Made by a program: the position numbers and the translations under genes. The notes below the pieces were generated by a model. The model saw nothing but the letters and a program-made list of their open reading frames with translations, had not been told where the DNA came from and did not search any database. From Rhynchopus euleeides (lineage: Eukaryota > Euglenozoa > Diplonemea > Diplonemida > Diplonemidae), in NCBI GenBank assembly GCA_963210315.1, contig OY723289.1:1674001-1738000 (forward strand): a stretch of 64,000 nucleotides of DNA. Reading direction: 5' to 3'. This document shows, in pieces, positions 12,301-23,691 of this stretch (positions within the stretch are counted from its first letter, which is position 1; each line of letters begins with the position of its first letter).

Positions 12301-15300
12301 CCTCTGACGCGTCGGGGGGTGGGGGGGCCAGAGGTGTGCTGTGCGTCTCCTTGACCCCGGGGCTACCCAAGGGGGATCCGAGGCTGTACTACACAAAGCT
12401 TGTCGGGTGGGGCCTCCTGAGATACACCATACACGGCTCCCCCTTGGGGAGCCCCGCTGTGGTTGTGGCGGAGGCGCGGTACCACCCCGCCACTCCCGAC
12501 CTCCCCGACCACCTCCCACCCCTGCTCGGGGGTGGGGATTGGTGGTGGGGTGATGGTGCTGCCAACTCCTCCACTTTGTCTGTCTCCGCTCCGCCCACCC
12601 TGCTGCGGGTCGAGGTGGAGGAAGGGGGTATGCTGCCCCCAAGCGTTGGCCTGGCGGAGGAGGATGGGGGTGGCGGTGATGACGTGGTGTGGCACCGCGT
12701 GTCCCCCTCCGCTTCCAACCCCCTTTCGGGCAGCTTCGAGGTGGTATCCCCGTGGAATATGTCGGGGAGGGTTTTCCACATCCCTCTGCCGCCTTTCTCA
12801 ACACACCTTCTCTCACCCCACACCGCCAGCACCGGGATCTCCCTCAGAGTGGTGGTTGCGGCTCTCCGCCACCTGACATCGGATGGCGGAAATCTCCTCT
12901 CTGGAGGCATTCCAACCAACCTTGGATACCTCTCCGAAGCCACCTCCACAGGAATCGACCTCGCCTTCATCTCCGATGAAACCACCGAGGCTGTCCCGTG
13001 GAGAGGGGGTGCCACCTCCTCTGTGACCTTCTCCATTTCCTACATCCGACCCCCTGGGCTGCTCTGCAACGACATATCAGACCCCCTATGGTCCCCCGTG
13101 TCGGAACCCAACCCTTCTGCATCCTCCGCATCACCCCACTCCTCGCAGTGGTCTGTCGGGGTGGGGTATCGCTCCCTCCGCCCCGCCGACCCCCCCTTCG
13201 CCTCCGCCGCCCTCACCCCATGCCTCCGCGTGTTGAGTTATGGGCATGCGACCTATTCTCTGCTCCCGCAGAGGGTGACTGTGTTCCCCGTCAGGCATAT
13301 CGGGGGTGCGGGGGTGTCGGATGTGCTGCCACTCCTCTGCGAGATCCCAATGACCCTCCCTTGGGCGAGAGGTGTTGGGGTATCAGCGGGGCAACCACCA
13401 CCTCCTCTCGAGCTCGGCTATGCCCGCCACCCGGGTGGGGCCTGCGAGGGGTTCGGAGGCGGCAGAAGCATCGTCATCCCCCCCGCCCCACAGAGCGGTG
13501 AGATCACCCTGCGGTACCCCGACACCTTGGGTCAGGGGGGTGGGAGAGGGGGTGTTCTCTGCCTGAGGGTAGCCTCCTCCGCCACCTCCACCACCTCCAC
13601 CTCCTCCACTGCAACCCCACCCTTCAGCCAGACGGGCATCCGCATCGCCCCTCTGCGATTCTCCTTTGGGCTCGCCTCCTCCGCAGCGCCTGTGGTGGGA
13701 GGAGGGGGTGGAGGAGGAGGCGAAGGTGGAAGTGGAGGTGGGGCACCCCCCGACACCACCCCCCGCCTGCACACCCTGGGGATCTGGCGCAACGCCCCAG
13801 CATACCTGCAGGTTCACATCGAGTCTGCTGCTGAGCTGCCGCGCCCCCCCATCTCCTTTGCGATGGTCCCCCTCACAGGGGCTGGGGGGGCCGCCGCAGG
13901 GGGCTCCGCCCCCTGCAGCCTCCCCAGCGGCACGGCGGGGCTGCCGACCCCGATGAAGCTCACCCCGTGTGGATCCCTTTGGGTTTCCCCGGAGAGGACG
14001 CAGTCCGCAGGGGGTTTCTCCCTCTGCGCTGCCTTCGGGGAGGGAGACCACACCCTGCGCTTCCACGACGCGAACCTCAGGGTGTCTGTCGCGCAGCCCA
14101 GCCAGCTCGCCTTCACCCACATGCCGGGCGACCCTGGGAGCAACGGGGTTCTCACACAGCAGCCACGGCTTGCCCTCCTGGATTCGATGGGAAACACGGT
14201 CAGCATCCACCGGGGATCCGGGCTTCGTGTCGTCGCGACGTGGGACCCACCCCCGCTCGCCCACCCCTCTGCAGAGTGGAATGAGTGGTCTGCCGTCGTG
14301 GTGGTGGGGGGCGGAGGAGGGGAAGGAGGAAGGGACAGCGGACCCAGCGGCGGGGTTGGCAGCGGCACCGCCTCCCTGCTGGAAATCGACTTCGCCTCCG
14401 CAGGCCCCGCGAGCCTCCTCCAGCTCCGCGGGGTGTTCGGAAAGCCCTACCGCCTCACCGCCACCGCCTCCGGCGGTGGCGCGCTCATCCGCTCCGCGCC
14501 ATCCCCCCCCGTGACGACCCTCTCCTGCGCAGACCCCTGGACCTACGCCCCCCTGGGGGGGACGGGGTGCGAGCCGTGCCCCGCAGAGGCGTTCTGCAAC
14601 GGCTCCACACACATCACCCCGAAGGACGGGTTTTGGAAGGCGAACGACGGGTCCTACACCATATACCCCTGCACCTTCCCCGGGGCCTGCCAGGGGGGTG
14701 GATGTGCCGTGGGGTACACCGGGCCGCTCTGTGGGGTCTGCGCGGACACCCATGGGATGACCACCCGGGGGTGTGTTGCGTGCGGATCCTCCGCAGAGGG
14801 GTACCTCGTTCTGGCGGGGGTTGCCGTTGGGGGCCTGTTCTGGCTGGGGGCGATTGTGTTCTCCACGCTGTCCGCAGCGCAGAATATCCTCAACCCGGTG
14901 CCGGTGATGATCAAAATTACGGTGAACCACCTCGTTGTCAGCTCACGCCTCCCAGAGCTTGTTGACGAAGTCCCCGAGTCGATCATCCAGGTTTTCCGCT
15001 ATCAGAAGGACACCCAAGGGGGAGGGTTCGACGCAATCGCGGCGACCGACTGTATCTTGAAGATGTCTGTCTATGAGGTGTTCGTCTCTTGGATGCTGGT
15101 GCCCGTTGGGATCATCGTTGGGGCGTGGCTAATCCCCGCGGTAGTTACCTTCCTCCGGTATGTACGCGAAAGGCTGGGGAGGGAGGTCGAGGCGGCAGCA
15201 GACCTGGCGCAGTCCGACGACAGCATCTCCGATGAGGTGTTCGACTTCCCGATTCTCTTCCTCCGCATCCAGTTCATCAAGCTCCGCGGAGGGGTCGCAT

Positions 15301-18300
15301 CCGACGCGCTCTCCATCTCCGCCCTCAAGCTGCGCTGCGGCACGCAGGAGATCGACCTGTCAGGCGCACTCATCGAAAACCCTGAAGGCAGCACCCCCCC
15401 GAGGCACGGCTGCCGCAATCTCATCGCCAACGCAGCCCGGAGTGGCTCGATGGGGCTAAACGCACCTCTCTCCCCTGACGAAGGCACAGTGGTGAAGCAG
15501 GTGGGAGAGGGGGAGGATGCTGCGACAGATAACGACTCTGCAGGGCTGAGTGCCTACGCCTTTCCAACGGAGGATGGTGGGTCTGGCGGAGGAGGCAGCG
15601 GGAGCCCCGCCAGCAGCAGCCAGGGTGGCGGCACCGCGCATGCCGGGTTGGATTGGATCGACTTCAACAAAAAGTCCCTCGTGATCCGGCTGGAATCGCG
15701 GCAGAATGTCAACGGTTTCACCTTCGTCACGTCTTCCGGGCCCCCCTCGCGTGACCCGCTCCGCTGGGCTGTCTACTGGTCGCAGGATGGGCAGAAATGG
15801 GGCCGGGTGAACTGCCAATTCGCCGACTTCGCCGTCCCCACCGAGAGACGCGCCCAGCTGCCGTGGTTCCTCCTCCTCCCCTCCCGGGAGGGCCACTTCA
15901 ACGTCTACGTCGTCTGCGTCGTGGTCCTCCTCCACTTCTCCTACCCCTTCCTGGTTGACCAGGCGGCAACCCTCGTCTCCTGCGACCGCTTCGACATCGG
16001 CACCACCGAGGCCTCCTCCCTGATGCCCTTCCCGATGCTGGGCGGCGAGCGCATCTCCCTCAGCGAGGTGGAGCGCGAGGGCGGGGTGTGGTTTGTGAGG
16101 AGGGTGACGCGCGACCTGTCCATACCCTGCGGGACGGAGGAGTTTGCGGTATACCGCCTGGCGGCGCAGATCCTCCTCTGCGTCTACGGAATCGGGCTCC
16201 CCCTCGCCATCGCAGGCGTCGTCACTGCAGTCCGCCGGTTCAAGGGAAAGAGAAACTCCTTCACCCTCTTCCACTTCCTCGTCTCGGGCCTCAGCAAGCG
16301 CCGCTGGTATTGGGAACTCCTCATCATGATCCGGAAGATGTTAGTGATAGTGATAGTCAGCTTCGTGCGCGAGAAGAAGCTCCGGACATACTGCGCAATG
16401 TGGACCGTCACACTCTACCTAGTCATGACCCTCGGGCTCCAGCCCTTCAACCTCCGCATGAAGGGCAGCCCGCACCACCTCGAGGTAGGCTCGCTGTTGG
16501 TGATATCCATCAACCTCAACCTCGCCCTCCTTTACACCTTTGTCAACGACACGCCCACCACCCCAAACCTATGCTACCAGCTCACAACGCAGGACACCTG
16601 CACGGCACACCACTGCCTATGGGTGGACCCCCCTGCAGCCACAGCGGAACCCTCTCCTCTCCCGGAGGAAGACGCTGCGAATGACACCCCGGAGTATGCT
16701 TCTGCTGCAGCCGCCTCGCTTTGCGTGGAGGCGTTTGACATAACCTACTCTGGGTCGTGGGGTCTCGACAAGCAGATGGCGTTCTATGTGCTCACCGTGG
16801 TGCTCCTCTTGGTGAACACCGCGTTTGTCGTGCTGCTGTTCTACAGGCTTGTCCCCCGGCTCCTCCGGGATCTCTCTGAGAAGGCGAAGAGGATAATCAG
16901 GCGCAACCCATGGCTGATCCCCTGCTGCCTGAAGGGGTGGGCCCTCCGCTGGGCCCTCGCTTCCGACGAGGAGGAGAAGGCACGGCGGAGGTCCACCCGC
17001 CTCCATACTCTAGCTCTCCGCAGGCAGACGAAGGCGGGAGGTGCGGAGGGGGGTGATGCCGGCGAGTTGGGTCCGGCGGGAGGGGTGCCCGGCCAGAACC
17101 CGTTGGTGGGGCCCGGTGTGGCTGGGCAGGGTGTAGGCGGGGAGGGGTGGGACAGCGACACCGGGAGCGATAGCCTGTCGGAGGGGGGCGGGGTGCTGCC
17201 GGGGGAGGCGATCCGGGCGAGGGATGTTGACGAGTGGAGCTCGGATTCCGACGACCCGCAGCACGACACTCACCTCGCGGAGGAGGTTGCGAGGCTGCGG
17301 GCGGAGGTGCAGCGTGCGGAGGGGGCTGCGGAGGCACAAGCTCTCCAGGCTGCGAAATGCAAACGCGACCTCAACGCTGCGCAGGAAAACCGCGCCAAAA
17401 TGCACACGGAGATCGCATCCCTCAAAGCCCAAGGCATAGTCCACCGAGCTGGCCTCTCCAGCCTCGAGAAAGAGGTGCAGGCCGCCGCATCCCGCGAGGC
17501 GCAGCTCTCCAGGCAAATCACAGATCTGCAACGCGCTGCGGAGGAGTCACGCCAAGAGCGCGCCCTCATGGCACCCGGGGTGCCGCAATACCCCGAAGGG
17601 GGGGGCCTGGGGTCCGCAGTGAGGGATGCGCTTGAGGAGATGCGCCCCCCCGGCCTGCACCACCTGCTGCAGGACGACGTGGTTGGGAGCCTCGTCTGCA
17701 TCCTGAGGTTCTACGGCTACGACGAGGAGGGGTCTCCGAGGCTGTCCGTCTGGTGGGGGTTTTGGTGCTTTGCTGGCGATGCGGGCCTGCTGCAGCACCA
17801 CAAGGCTCTGGCGGAAAAACTGAACTCCATGGGTGGGGGCAGCGTGGGGGTGTCGCAGCTAGTGGAGCTGGCGCAGAGCGTCGTGCTGCTGCGGAACGCC
17901 GGCGCGGATGCGGGGCACGCCCTTCGGGTATTCCTGCTGTCGGTGGGCGACGCGGTGCGCAGGGTCCGCGCGGAGGGCGCCCCTCCGCCCTGCCTGCTGC
18001 CGGTGGGGGATCGCGATGCGATCACAAGGCACGTGTGCCTGCACAAGGCCCCCCACCCTGTCCTCCGGGCCCTTTTCACCCGCGCAGCCTCCGGCACCTA
18101 CTTCGTGACGCAGCGCGGCTTCCAACTCGCCGTCTCCCTGGCAGGCCTCGAGTGGACCAGCGAGGTGCGAGACCTCTATGTGCGTGCGGTGCGGGCCACA
18201 GTGGTCATGCTTCCTAACCAGTTCGTCGAGGCGCTCTTCTGCGCCTACCAGCTGGTCAGCATGGAGCCCTGGCTTGGGCATGCCCAACTCATGTCACAGC

Positions 18301-18329
18301 TGATCGATCAGGTGAGAGAGAATATGTGA
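7950..18329 (+). CDS. Giant multipass membrane protein: signal peptide, low-complexity ectodomain, Cys-rich module, TM region, coiled coil
   Basis: 3,459 residues with no intron needed. The chosen ATG gives a hydrophobic, Cys-rich signal peptide (1-32) ending in a PPAAA stretch. Residues about 35-2190 form a long ectodomain rich in Gly, Ser, Pro and Thr, with poly-Ser and poly-Gly runs. At 2195-2282 lies a Cys-rich EGF/ephrin-receptor-like module (CEPCPAEAFC, GYTGPLCGVC, GCVACGSS). Transmembrane segments follow near 2285-2305 and 2372-2400. A loop at about 2565-2640 resembles a discoidin-like fold (FTFVTSSG, RDPLRWAVYWSQDGQKW). More transmembrane segments lie near 2650-2672, 2732-2755 and 2790-2965, including a WELLIMIRKMLV block typical of TRP/PKD-like protist proteins. 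A coiled coil spans about 3105-3207, ahead of a helical cytoplasmic tail. A channel or surface-receptor role is inferred from this order. The exact family is uncertain. Confidence 0.8.
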
Positions 18330-18764
18330 GGGTGGTGGTGGTGGTGGGGTGGTGTTAGAGTTGCGCGCTCGGTGTGGCCTTTGCCAGAGGAATGATATTG
18401 TGTCGCGGAAGTGTCTGGTCCAGACGGTGTGGGTGTGTGGGGGGGGGGGGGTGGGGGGTGGGCGGCGTCGTGTCCCTCCCCTTCAGCAGCCTTGTCAGGC
18501 ACTGGAGGGGGGTGGTGGTGGTGGTGGGTTGGCACAGCTGACTCGCTGTTCACATTGGTGGGGTCAAGATAACAAACTGCAAGCGGCCCGTGGTATGTTG
18601 CCCCTTATCGGAACAGCCCTCCAGCAGCGTTGGGGGGTGCTGTTCGACGGCCAGTTCGCTATCGATATGTCGTGAGGCTGCGGGTGGTTGCCCCTCCCCA
18701 CTCCCACCCTTTCCGAGATTTGGCAATGGCGGTTATTTGCGGTAGTGTTTTTTGCCTGCAGAGG
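18330..18764. other. 3' flank, GT-rich, no gene
   Basis: Contains GGTGGTGGT-type runs directly after the stop codon (18333-18355), a G-run near 18440-18452 and another GGT run near 18508-18530. No coding sequence or RNA gene was recognised. Confidence 0.5.
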
Positions 18765-19757
18765 GTGGCTTACAACCCTAGCAGGCTATGGGGTTTCACA
18801 GTTCCCCGCTGCAAGGAGATCCGCCGTTCCCGAGATCCTGTTGTGTTTAGGTTTGTCTGGTTGTGACATTATTTTGGTTGTTTCAATACACTGTCAAACC
18901 ACCACATGTCCTGGTCCCGCACCCATCATGTGTCAGAGGGCCCCTATATTGGTGGGAGACGCTGTCAGTTTGAATAGCCAGTTGATGTACCAACACAACG
19001 AGGGTAGCTTACAACCCTAAACTGTTGTTGTATTGTGCAGAGGGTGGCTTACAACCCTAGCAGACTATGGGGTTTCACAGTTCCCCGCTGCAAGGAGATC
19101 CGCTTTTCCCGAGATCCTGTTGTTTAGGTGTTCTGGTTGTGCCACTTTGACTGTTTCAATATGCTGTCAAACCACCACATGTCCTGGTCCCGCACCCATC
19201 ATGTGTCAGAGGGCCCCTATATTGGTGGGAGACGCTCAGGCTAGTCGATACAGCAGCACAACGAGGGTGGCTTACAACCCTAGCAGACTATGGGGTTTCA
19301 CAGTTCCCCGCTGCAAGGAGATCCGCTTTTCCCGAGATCCTGTTGTCAGCTGTTCGCTGTTTCAATATGCTGTCAAACCACCACATGTCCTGGTCCCGCA
19401 CCCATCATGTGTCAGAGGGCCCCTATATTGGTGGGAGACGCTCAGGCTAGTCGATACAGCAGCACAACGAGGGTGGCTTACAACCCTAGCAGACTATGGG
19501 GTTTCACAGTTCCCCGCTGCAAGGAGATCCGCTTTTCCCGAGATCCTGTTGTCAGCTGTTCGCTGTTTCAGTTATGTCAAACCACCACATGTCCTGGTCC
19601 CGCACCCATCATGTGTCAGAGGGCCCCTATATTGGTGGGAGACGCTTGCTGCTGTTGTATTGTGCAGAGGGTGGCTTACAACCCTAGCAGGCTATGGGGT
19701 TTCACAGTTCCCCGCTGCAAGGAGATCCGCTTTCCCGAGATCCTGTTGTGCACAACA
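18765..19757. repeat. Tandem array of a 180-270 bp two-part module, four full copies plus a partial fifth
   Basis: Each unit has part A (GAGGGTGGCTTACAACCCTA, then CCGCTGCAAGGAGATCCGC and CCCGAGATCCTGTTGT) and part B, a 72-bp block containing GGCCCCTATATTGGTGGGAG. Part B occurs at 18892-18963, 19165-19236, 19371-19442 and 19575-19646 and looks invariant. The linkers between A and B vary. The array ends about 300 bp before the pseudokinase ATG. Single copies occur at 45518-45589 and 46743-46879, the latter just upstream of another gene. The array could be a promoter/5'-UTR module, a small RNA gene cluster or a mobile repeat. Confidence 0.9.
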
Positions 19758-20063
19758 ATGCCACGCATGTGAAAATGTCGCACAAGCCCGATCACGAACA
19801 CCTGCCACACCACACCACACCACACCACCTCACCCACATGCCCCCCTCCAGGAGCTCGTGACCCTGTCGTTCCTACACAATACAAGCTACCGGGCGCGCG
19901 TGCCCTGTGCCAAACCCTTTAGAGAGCCGTAACAAGGCTCACCCAGTGACAGACCGCCACAGCTACCGACTGTATTCCCCCCATCCCCGTCCCATTCGCC
20001 TTACCTTTTCTGGGCCGTCCGGACGCCACCACGCCCCCCCCCCACCCCCTGCACCCGGAGAAG
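19758..20063 (+). promoter_or_regulatory. Upstream region of the pseudokinase gene
   Basis: CACAC-rich stretch at 19800-19850 and a C-run (20034-20049) ending CCCTGCACCCGGAG close to the ATG at 20064. It would fit a splice acceptor or initiator region. No TATA-like element was seen. Confidence 0.3.
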
Positions 20064-21866
20064 ATGGCAACAACCGATGGTAATGTTGTAACGTTTAATG
20101 TCGAGTTGCCCGGGGCACGGCGGACCCACGAGCTGAAGTTTAAGCTCGGGGAGACTGTGAAGGAGAAGTATGGCTGCATCAAGGTGAAGACTGCTGTCGA
20201 TGGGGACGGCAACGACATGAACGTGTGGATGGTCCTCAAGGAGCCGCTCGACTCACATATGGAGTGCGATGAGATTCGGGCGAAGCTAAACAACGGCATC
20301 GGGGTGCTGAAGCTGATGGAACACCGCCATGTCCTCAAGCTATTCCAGGTGTTTGCATCGGAGGACCGGACCTACGTCCTGACCGAAAGAGCAAACACCA
20401 CGCTCTCACAGGTGCTGCAGCAGAAGGGGGGTCGGCTTGACCCACACGAATGCGGGACTCTCTTCAACCAACTCCTATCCGCTGTGACTTACGTGCATTC
20501 TAAGGGCCTCTGCCACCGCAACATCAGCCCCGAAACAGTCCTCTTCGACGACGCAAGATCTGCCATCCGCTTGGCGGAGTTTGAACACGCCTGCCTCCAG
20601 GGTTCCAGGGAGCTCCTGAAGGACCGCCCGGCAGGCCTGCACCCCAACTTCACAGCGCCTGAGATGCGGGAGGATGCTACCGAGCCCTACCACGGCAAGC
20701 AGGCGGACGCCTATTCGGTGGTGTGTGTGTTGTACTATATGCTGACAGGCAAGGAGCCCCCGCTGAATGGCCTTGAGGCGGCAGCCGATCCGGACCTGCC
20801 TGATCCCGTGAAGGATCTCGTGCGCGGGACGCTGACCCCTGAGTGGAAGCGGGTGGAGGGGTCGGGGCGGTTCAGCGTGGAGGACATCAAGAACAACGCA
20901 TGGGTGTGTGCCACGCGGCGGAACAGCAGCTCTGCGGATCTCAAGCAGCAGGTGGTTGACGCGCAGATGCTGTTGAAGGCCTCGCATGAAGCGTCGGGTG
21001 TCGGGTTTTTGCGTGATCAGCCGGCGTCGCATCAGCCGGCACGCCGGACGAGCGGTGGTGGCCTTGGCGCGCTCTCTGTTGCGGTGGCGGGCAACACGCA
21101 GGACGAAGCGATGTCGTCGCCGGAGAGCCTGTGTGACGACACATTCAGCCCGCTCCCCAACCGTGGGCCCCGCGTGTTTGGCGAGATGATTCCCGAAAAG
21201 GTGTGCCTCTCTTGCCTCTGCCGCCGCCACCACCACGGTAGCCGCACCGGACGGTGCGCCGACCTTCACATCTCACATCTCAATCTATCTACCACCATAC
21301 CCATCGCACCAGCTTTTTTGGACACACCCCCGCATTTGTAAGTGAATCTGCGGGGGGGGGGGGGGCAGAGAGCTTGCATCCCTGCGAGGGGCTGTGTTGT
21401 GGCTGCACTGCATGTTTTTTTTAGGGCCTGGCTCCCCTTCCACCCCCATCACCCCGTTAATCTATACAGGCGGCTCAGCTCACAGTGGACTCGCTTGATC
21501 CGACGCCGTTTGACCTCTCGCCGCCTGCGTCACCCTCGATGAAGTCAAAGCGTGCACTCAAGCTGAACACCCTCGGCGGCGATGGGCACGGTATGCAGAT
21601 GGTGCCGCGCTGCCTGCGGGTTTGTGTGGTTGCCGTTTCCCTTTGGATCTTGGGGATGTGCAGTGCCAGAGGTTCGTTGTGCTTCTCAAATGGCTGGCCC
21701 ACCATACCCCACCACCCCCCACCCCACCATCCAACACACAGATGGCATCGCGAATGACGCAGCGTTCGCAGCGTCGCCCATGGGGAACAAGGGGAAGCGA
21801 CACGGCCACCCCTCTGCTTCGGCATCGCCCACACCCGAAGACGTGCGACGCGGGCTTGGTCTGTGA
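20064..21866 (+). CDS. Protein pseudokinase, three exons (20064-21200, 21470-21590, 21742-21866)
   Basis: 460 residues after removal of two GT-AG introns (269 and 151 nt). A kinase-like fold covers about 20-285. The catalytic HRD is HRN (N153), the catalytic-loop Lys is Ser (S155), the metal-binding Asn is Thr (T158), and DFG is EFE (172-174). APE is conserved in the APEMRE stretch. K59 in MVLKEPLD could be the beta-3 lysine, but no glycine-rich loop is evident before it. The C-lobe ends with a DIKNNAWV motif similar to CAMK/SNF1-type kinases. The tail is Ser/Pro-rich and polar (SLDPTPFDLSPPASPS), with possible phosphosites. Loss of all catalytic acids indicates a scaffold or allosteric role rather than phosphotransfer; this is inferred from the substitutions. 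The repeat array at 18765-19757 lies immediately upstream. Confidence 0.8.
21201..21469 (+). other. Intron 1 of the pseudokinase gene (269 nt)
   Basis: Starts GTGTGC after a codon-complete AAG and ends CTATACAG (phase 0). It contains a G-run and T-rich stretches. Removing it continues an open frame with the same codon bias. Confidence 0.75.
21591..21741 (+). other. Intron 2 of the pseudokinase gene (151 nt)
   Basis: Starts GTATGC and ends AACACACAG after a C-rich tract (phase 1). Splicing gives a short Ser/Ala-rich last exon with a TGA stop at 21864-21866. Confidence 0.7.
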
Positions 21867-22795
21867 GGCCACTCCCCACCCCCTCGTCGGCATCCCACTG
21901 CCCCACCACCACACACTCGCACTTCCCCCCCACCTTCCCCCACCGTCCATACCGAATCGTGAAAACAGAAAGTTTCAAAAGGTGTACCCCAGGGAGTTTT
22001 CCCCCAACAAAATTTGTGAACCGAAGGGTGGGGGTGAGGTGGGGTTGGGGTGTGCTGTGCCTGAAAAAGTCAAAGAAAAAAAAACACTCGCGCCGCACGC
22101 GAAATGCTTCTGGCTGGCGTCTGAAGAAGACTTTTGGGCATACACTGCCCTCCAACACCCCCTCCGGTATCAACACCGAGAAGCACCCGAGCCGGACGGC
22201 TGTCGCTGAAGCAAACAGGAGAGGGGTTTCACTGAGGCCAGGTTGTAGGGGGGTTTGGGTGTGTCAAGCCCACGCCCACAGTGCCTCTCTGTCCCTCATC
22301 TTTTGCATGTCGTCTCTTCTCTTTTTGTAGGCTTCTGCTGGCATGGTTTGGGCTGTTAAAAACGCATGAGTGACAGTGTGGTGCGCCCGACAAGCATCTG
22401 GGTTGTGTGACGGCCAGCCACCTCCGGGACTGCTCTCGGTTTCCCACTTGCCTGTGTGGCCTTCCCAGGAGGGCCGAGTGGGCCTTCATTATTCCAGAAG
22501 CGTTCGGAGTCATCGCAGGAGGGGGGGGGTCAGGGCTTGTGGCTGGAAAAAAATATCACTCCAACACTCAGAGCTGGTCTTCCGTTTTGTGTGCCATTAC
22601 TTTAGTTTGATAGCTGGGTGGGGCCAGCTAGAGAGGGCTTCTTGCTTTCGCCTTTCCCACCATAATGCCACTCCACAGCACGTTGGGGGGCACGAGTGTG
22701 TCCCAACGGAATTTGGTTTTCCGGAGTTTTCAGAGAGGCTGTGGGGAGGGGGGGGGGGTGTGGTGTCTTTTCGCTACACGACGCGGTCTTCACCT
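21867..22795. other. 3' flank of the pseudokinase gene, no gene recognised
   Basis: C/A-rich just after the stop (CACCACCACAC), then mixed sequence with T-rich and G-rich runs. No protein family or RNA gene was seen. Confidence 0.45.
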
Positions 22796-22796
22796 C

Positions 22797-22967
22797 CCGG
22801 CGGGTACCCGGCCGGGTACCCGGGTTCCCGCCTCCGGGTACCCGGCCGGGTGGTCCGCCGGGTACCCGGGGGTACCCCCCGGATACCACCGGATACCGGG
22901 ATCCCGGTATCCGGCCCGGTATCCGGCCGGGTACCCGGGCGGGTACCCGGCCCGGGAACCCGTGAAT
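22797..22967. repeat. GGGTACCCGG palindrome cluster
   Basis: About 170 bp made almost wholly of overlapping GGGTACCCGG / GGGTATCCGG units in irregular phase, able to fold on themselves. A second cluster lies at 29981-30098. GC content is far above the adjacent DNA. Confidence 0.85.
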
Positions 22968-22984
22968 TATTGTCCATAACCCAG

Positions 22985-23690
22985 AGTGTATAGGGGGACC
23001 CTTTTCAAAATTTTTTTTCGGGGGGGTCCTATTTTGGACGTTTGAGCCCGATTTCGAAGGAATTTTTGAGTTTTGAGCCTATTTTGGGCCCTAAAACGCG
23101 TTAAAACGGGTCCCGGAATTTCCGGAAAATGGCTGTTTTTTGGCCTTGGCGAAATTTCGCCCAAACTATTGACCCAAACTTGTCTGGGCCCATAATCGGG
23201 TCCTGGTGGTCTGGAACTGTCCATTTTCGAAGGCAGTCGTGAGAAAATCGCGACGTTTCGCCCCGAATTCTCACTCATGTGACCCCAAAAATCAAGCAAA
23301 TGAGGTTTGCTCCGGCTTACAAAACTCCAAATCCGAGTTGTGGAAGCCGGACCTTGTTGTGGGAGAGAATCGGCCAAGTGAGGAGGTTTCTTGTGCGAAA
23401 TTCGAGCAATAAAGCTCAAGTAATCAAATGCCATGACCCCAACCACAACCCCACCCCCTGCCCTCTGCCCCCCACCCCTGTGCAGGTCATGTGCCCCATC
23501 CCATCCCGTGTTGCCTTGTTGCAGATTTTCAAATTGGGAAATTTCAGGTGACCCGATGATAGGGATGTACCCCGAGGGTCTACCTGCAGGGATCCACTTT
23601 TTGCTATGCCTGCATTGCTGCTGTTTGCGCTTCTCGCCTCCACACACCACCCTGGGGGGAGGGACAGAGGGCGGAGGGGGCTACACACTT
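22985..23690. repeat. Low-complexity T/G-rich repeat related to 40380-40615
   Basis: Starts with TATAGGGGGACCCTTTTC. An inverted match (GAAAAGGGTCCCCCTATAG) occurs at about 40597-40615 inside the large composite, so both are probably copies of one repeat family. The rest is rich in TTTTGG, AAAATT and CGAAATTT motifs with no credible coding frame. Confidence 0.5.
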
Positions 23691-23691
23691 A

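Noticed and set aside
13383-14930. 515-codon minus-strand open frame inside the giant gene
   Set aside because: It is antisense to a GC-rich coding region with strong third-position bias, which commonly leaves the opposite strand open. No domain was recognised.
18892-18963. Part B as a 5S rRNA, tRNA or spliced-leader gene
   Set aside because: It does not match the 5S consensus, lacks A and B boxes of a tRNA, and shows no obvious leader plus Sm-site layout. It remains only a candidate for an unknown RNA.
18892-19646. Possible CRISPR array
   Set aside because: The units are long, the conserved block is 72 bp and the linkers are themselves related. There are no unique spacers of even length, and the setting is eukaryotic.
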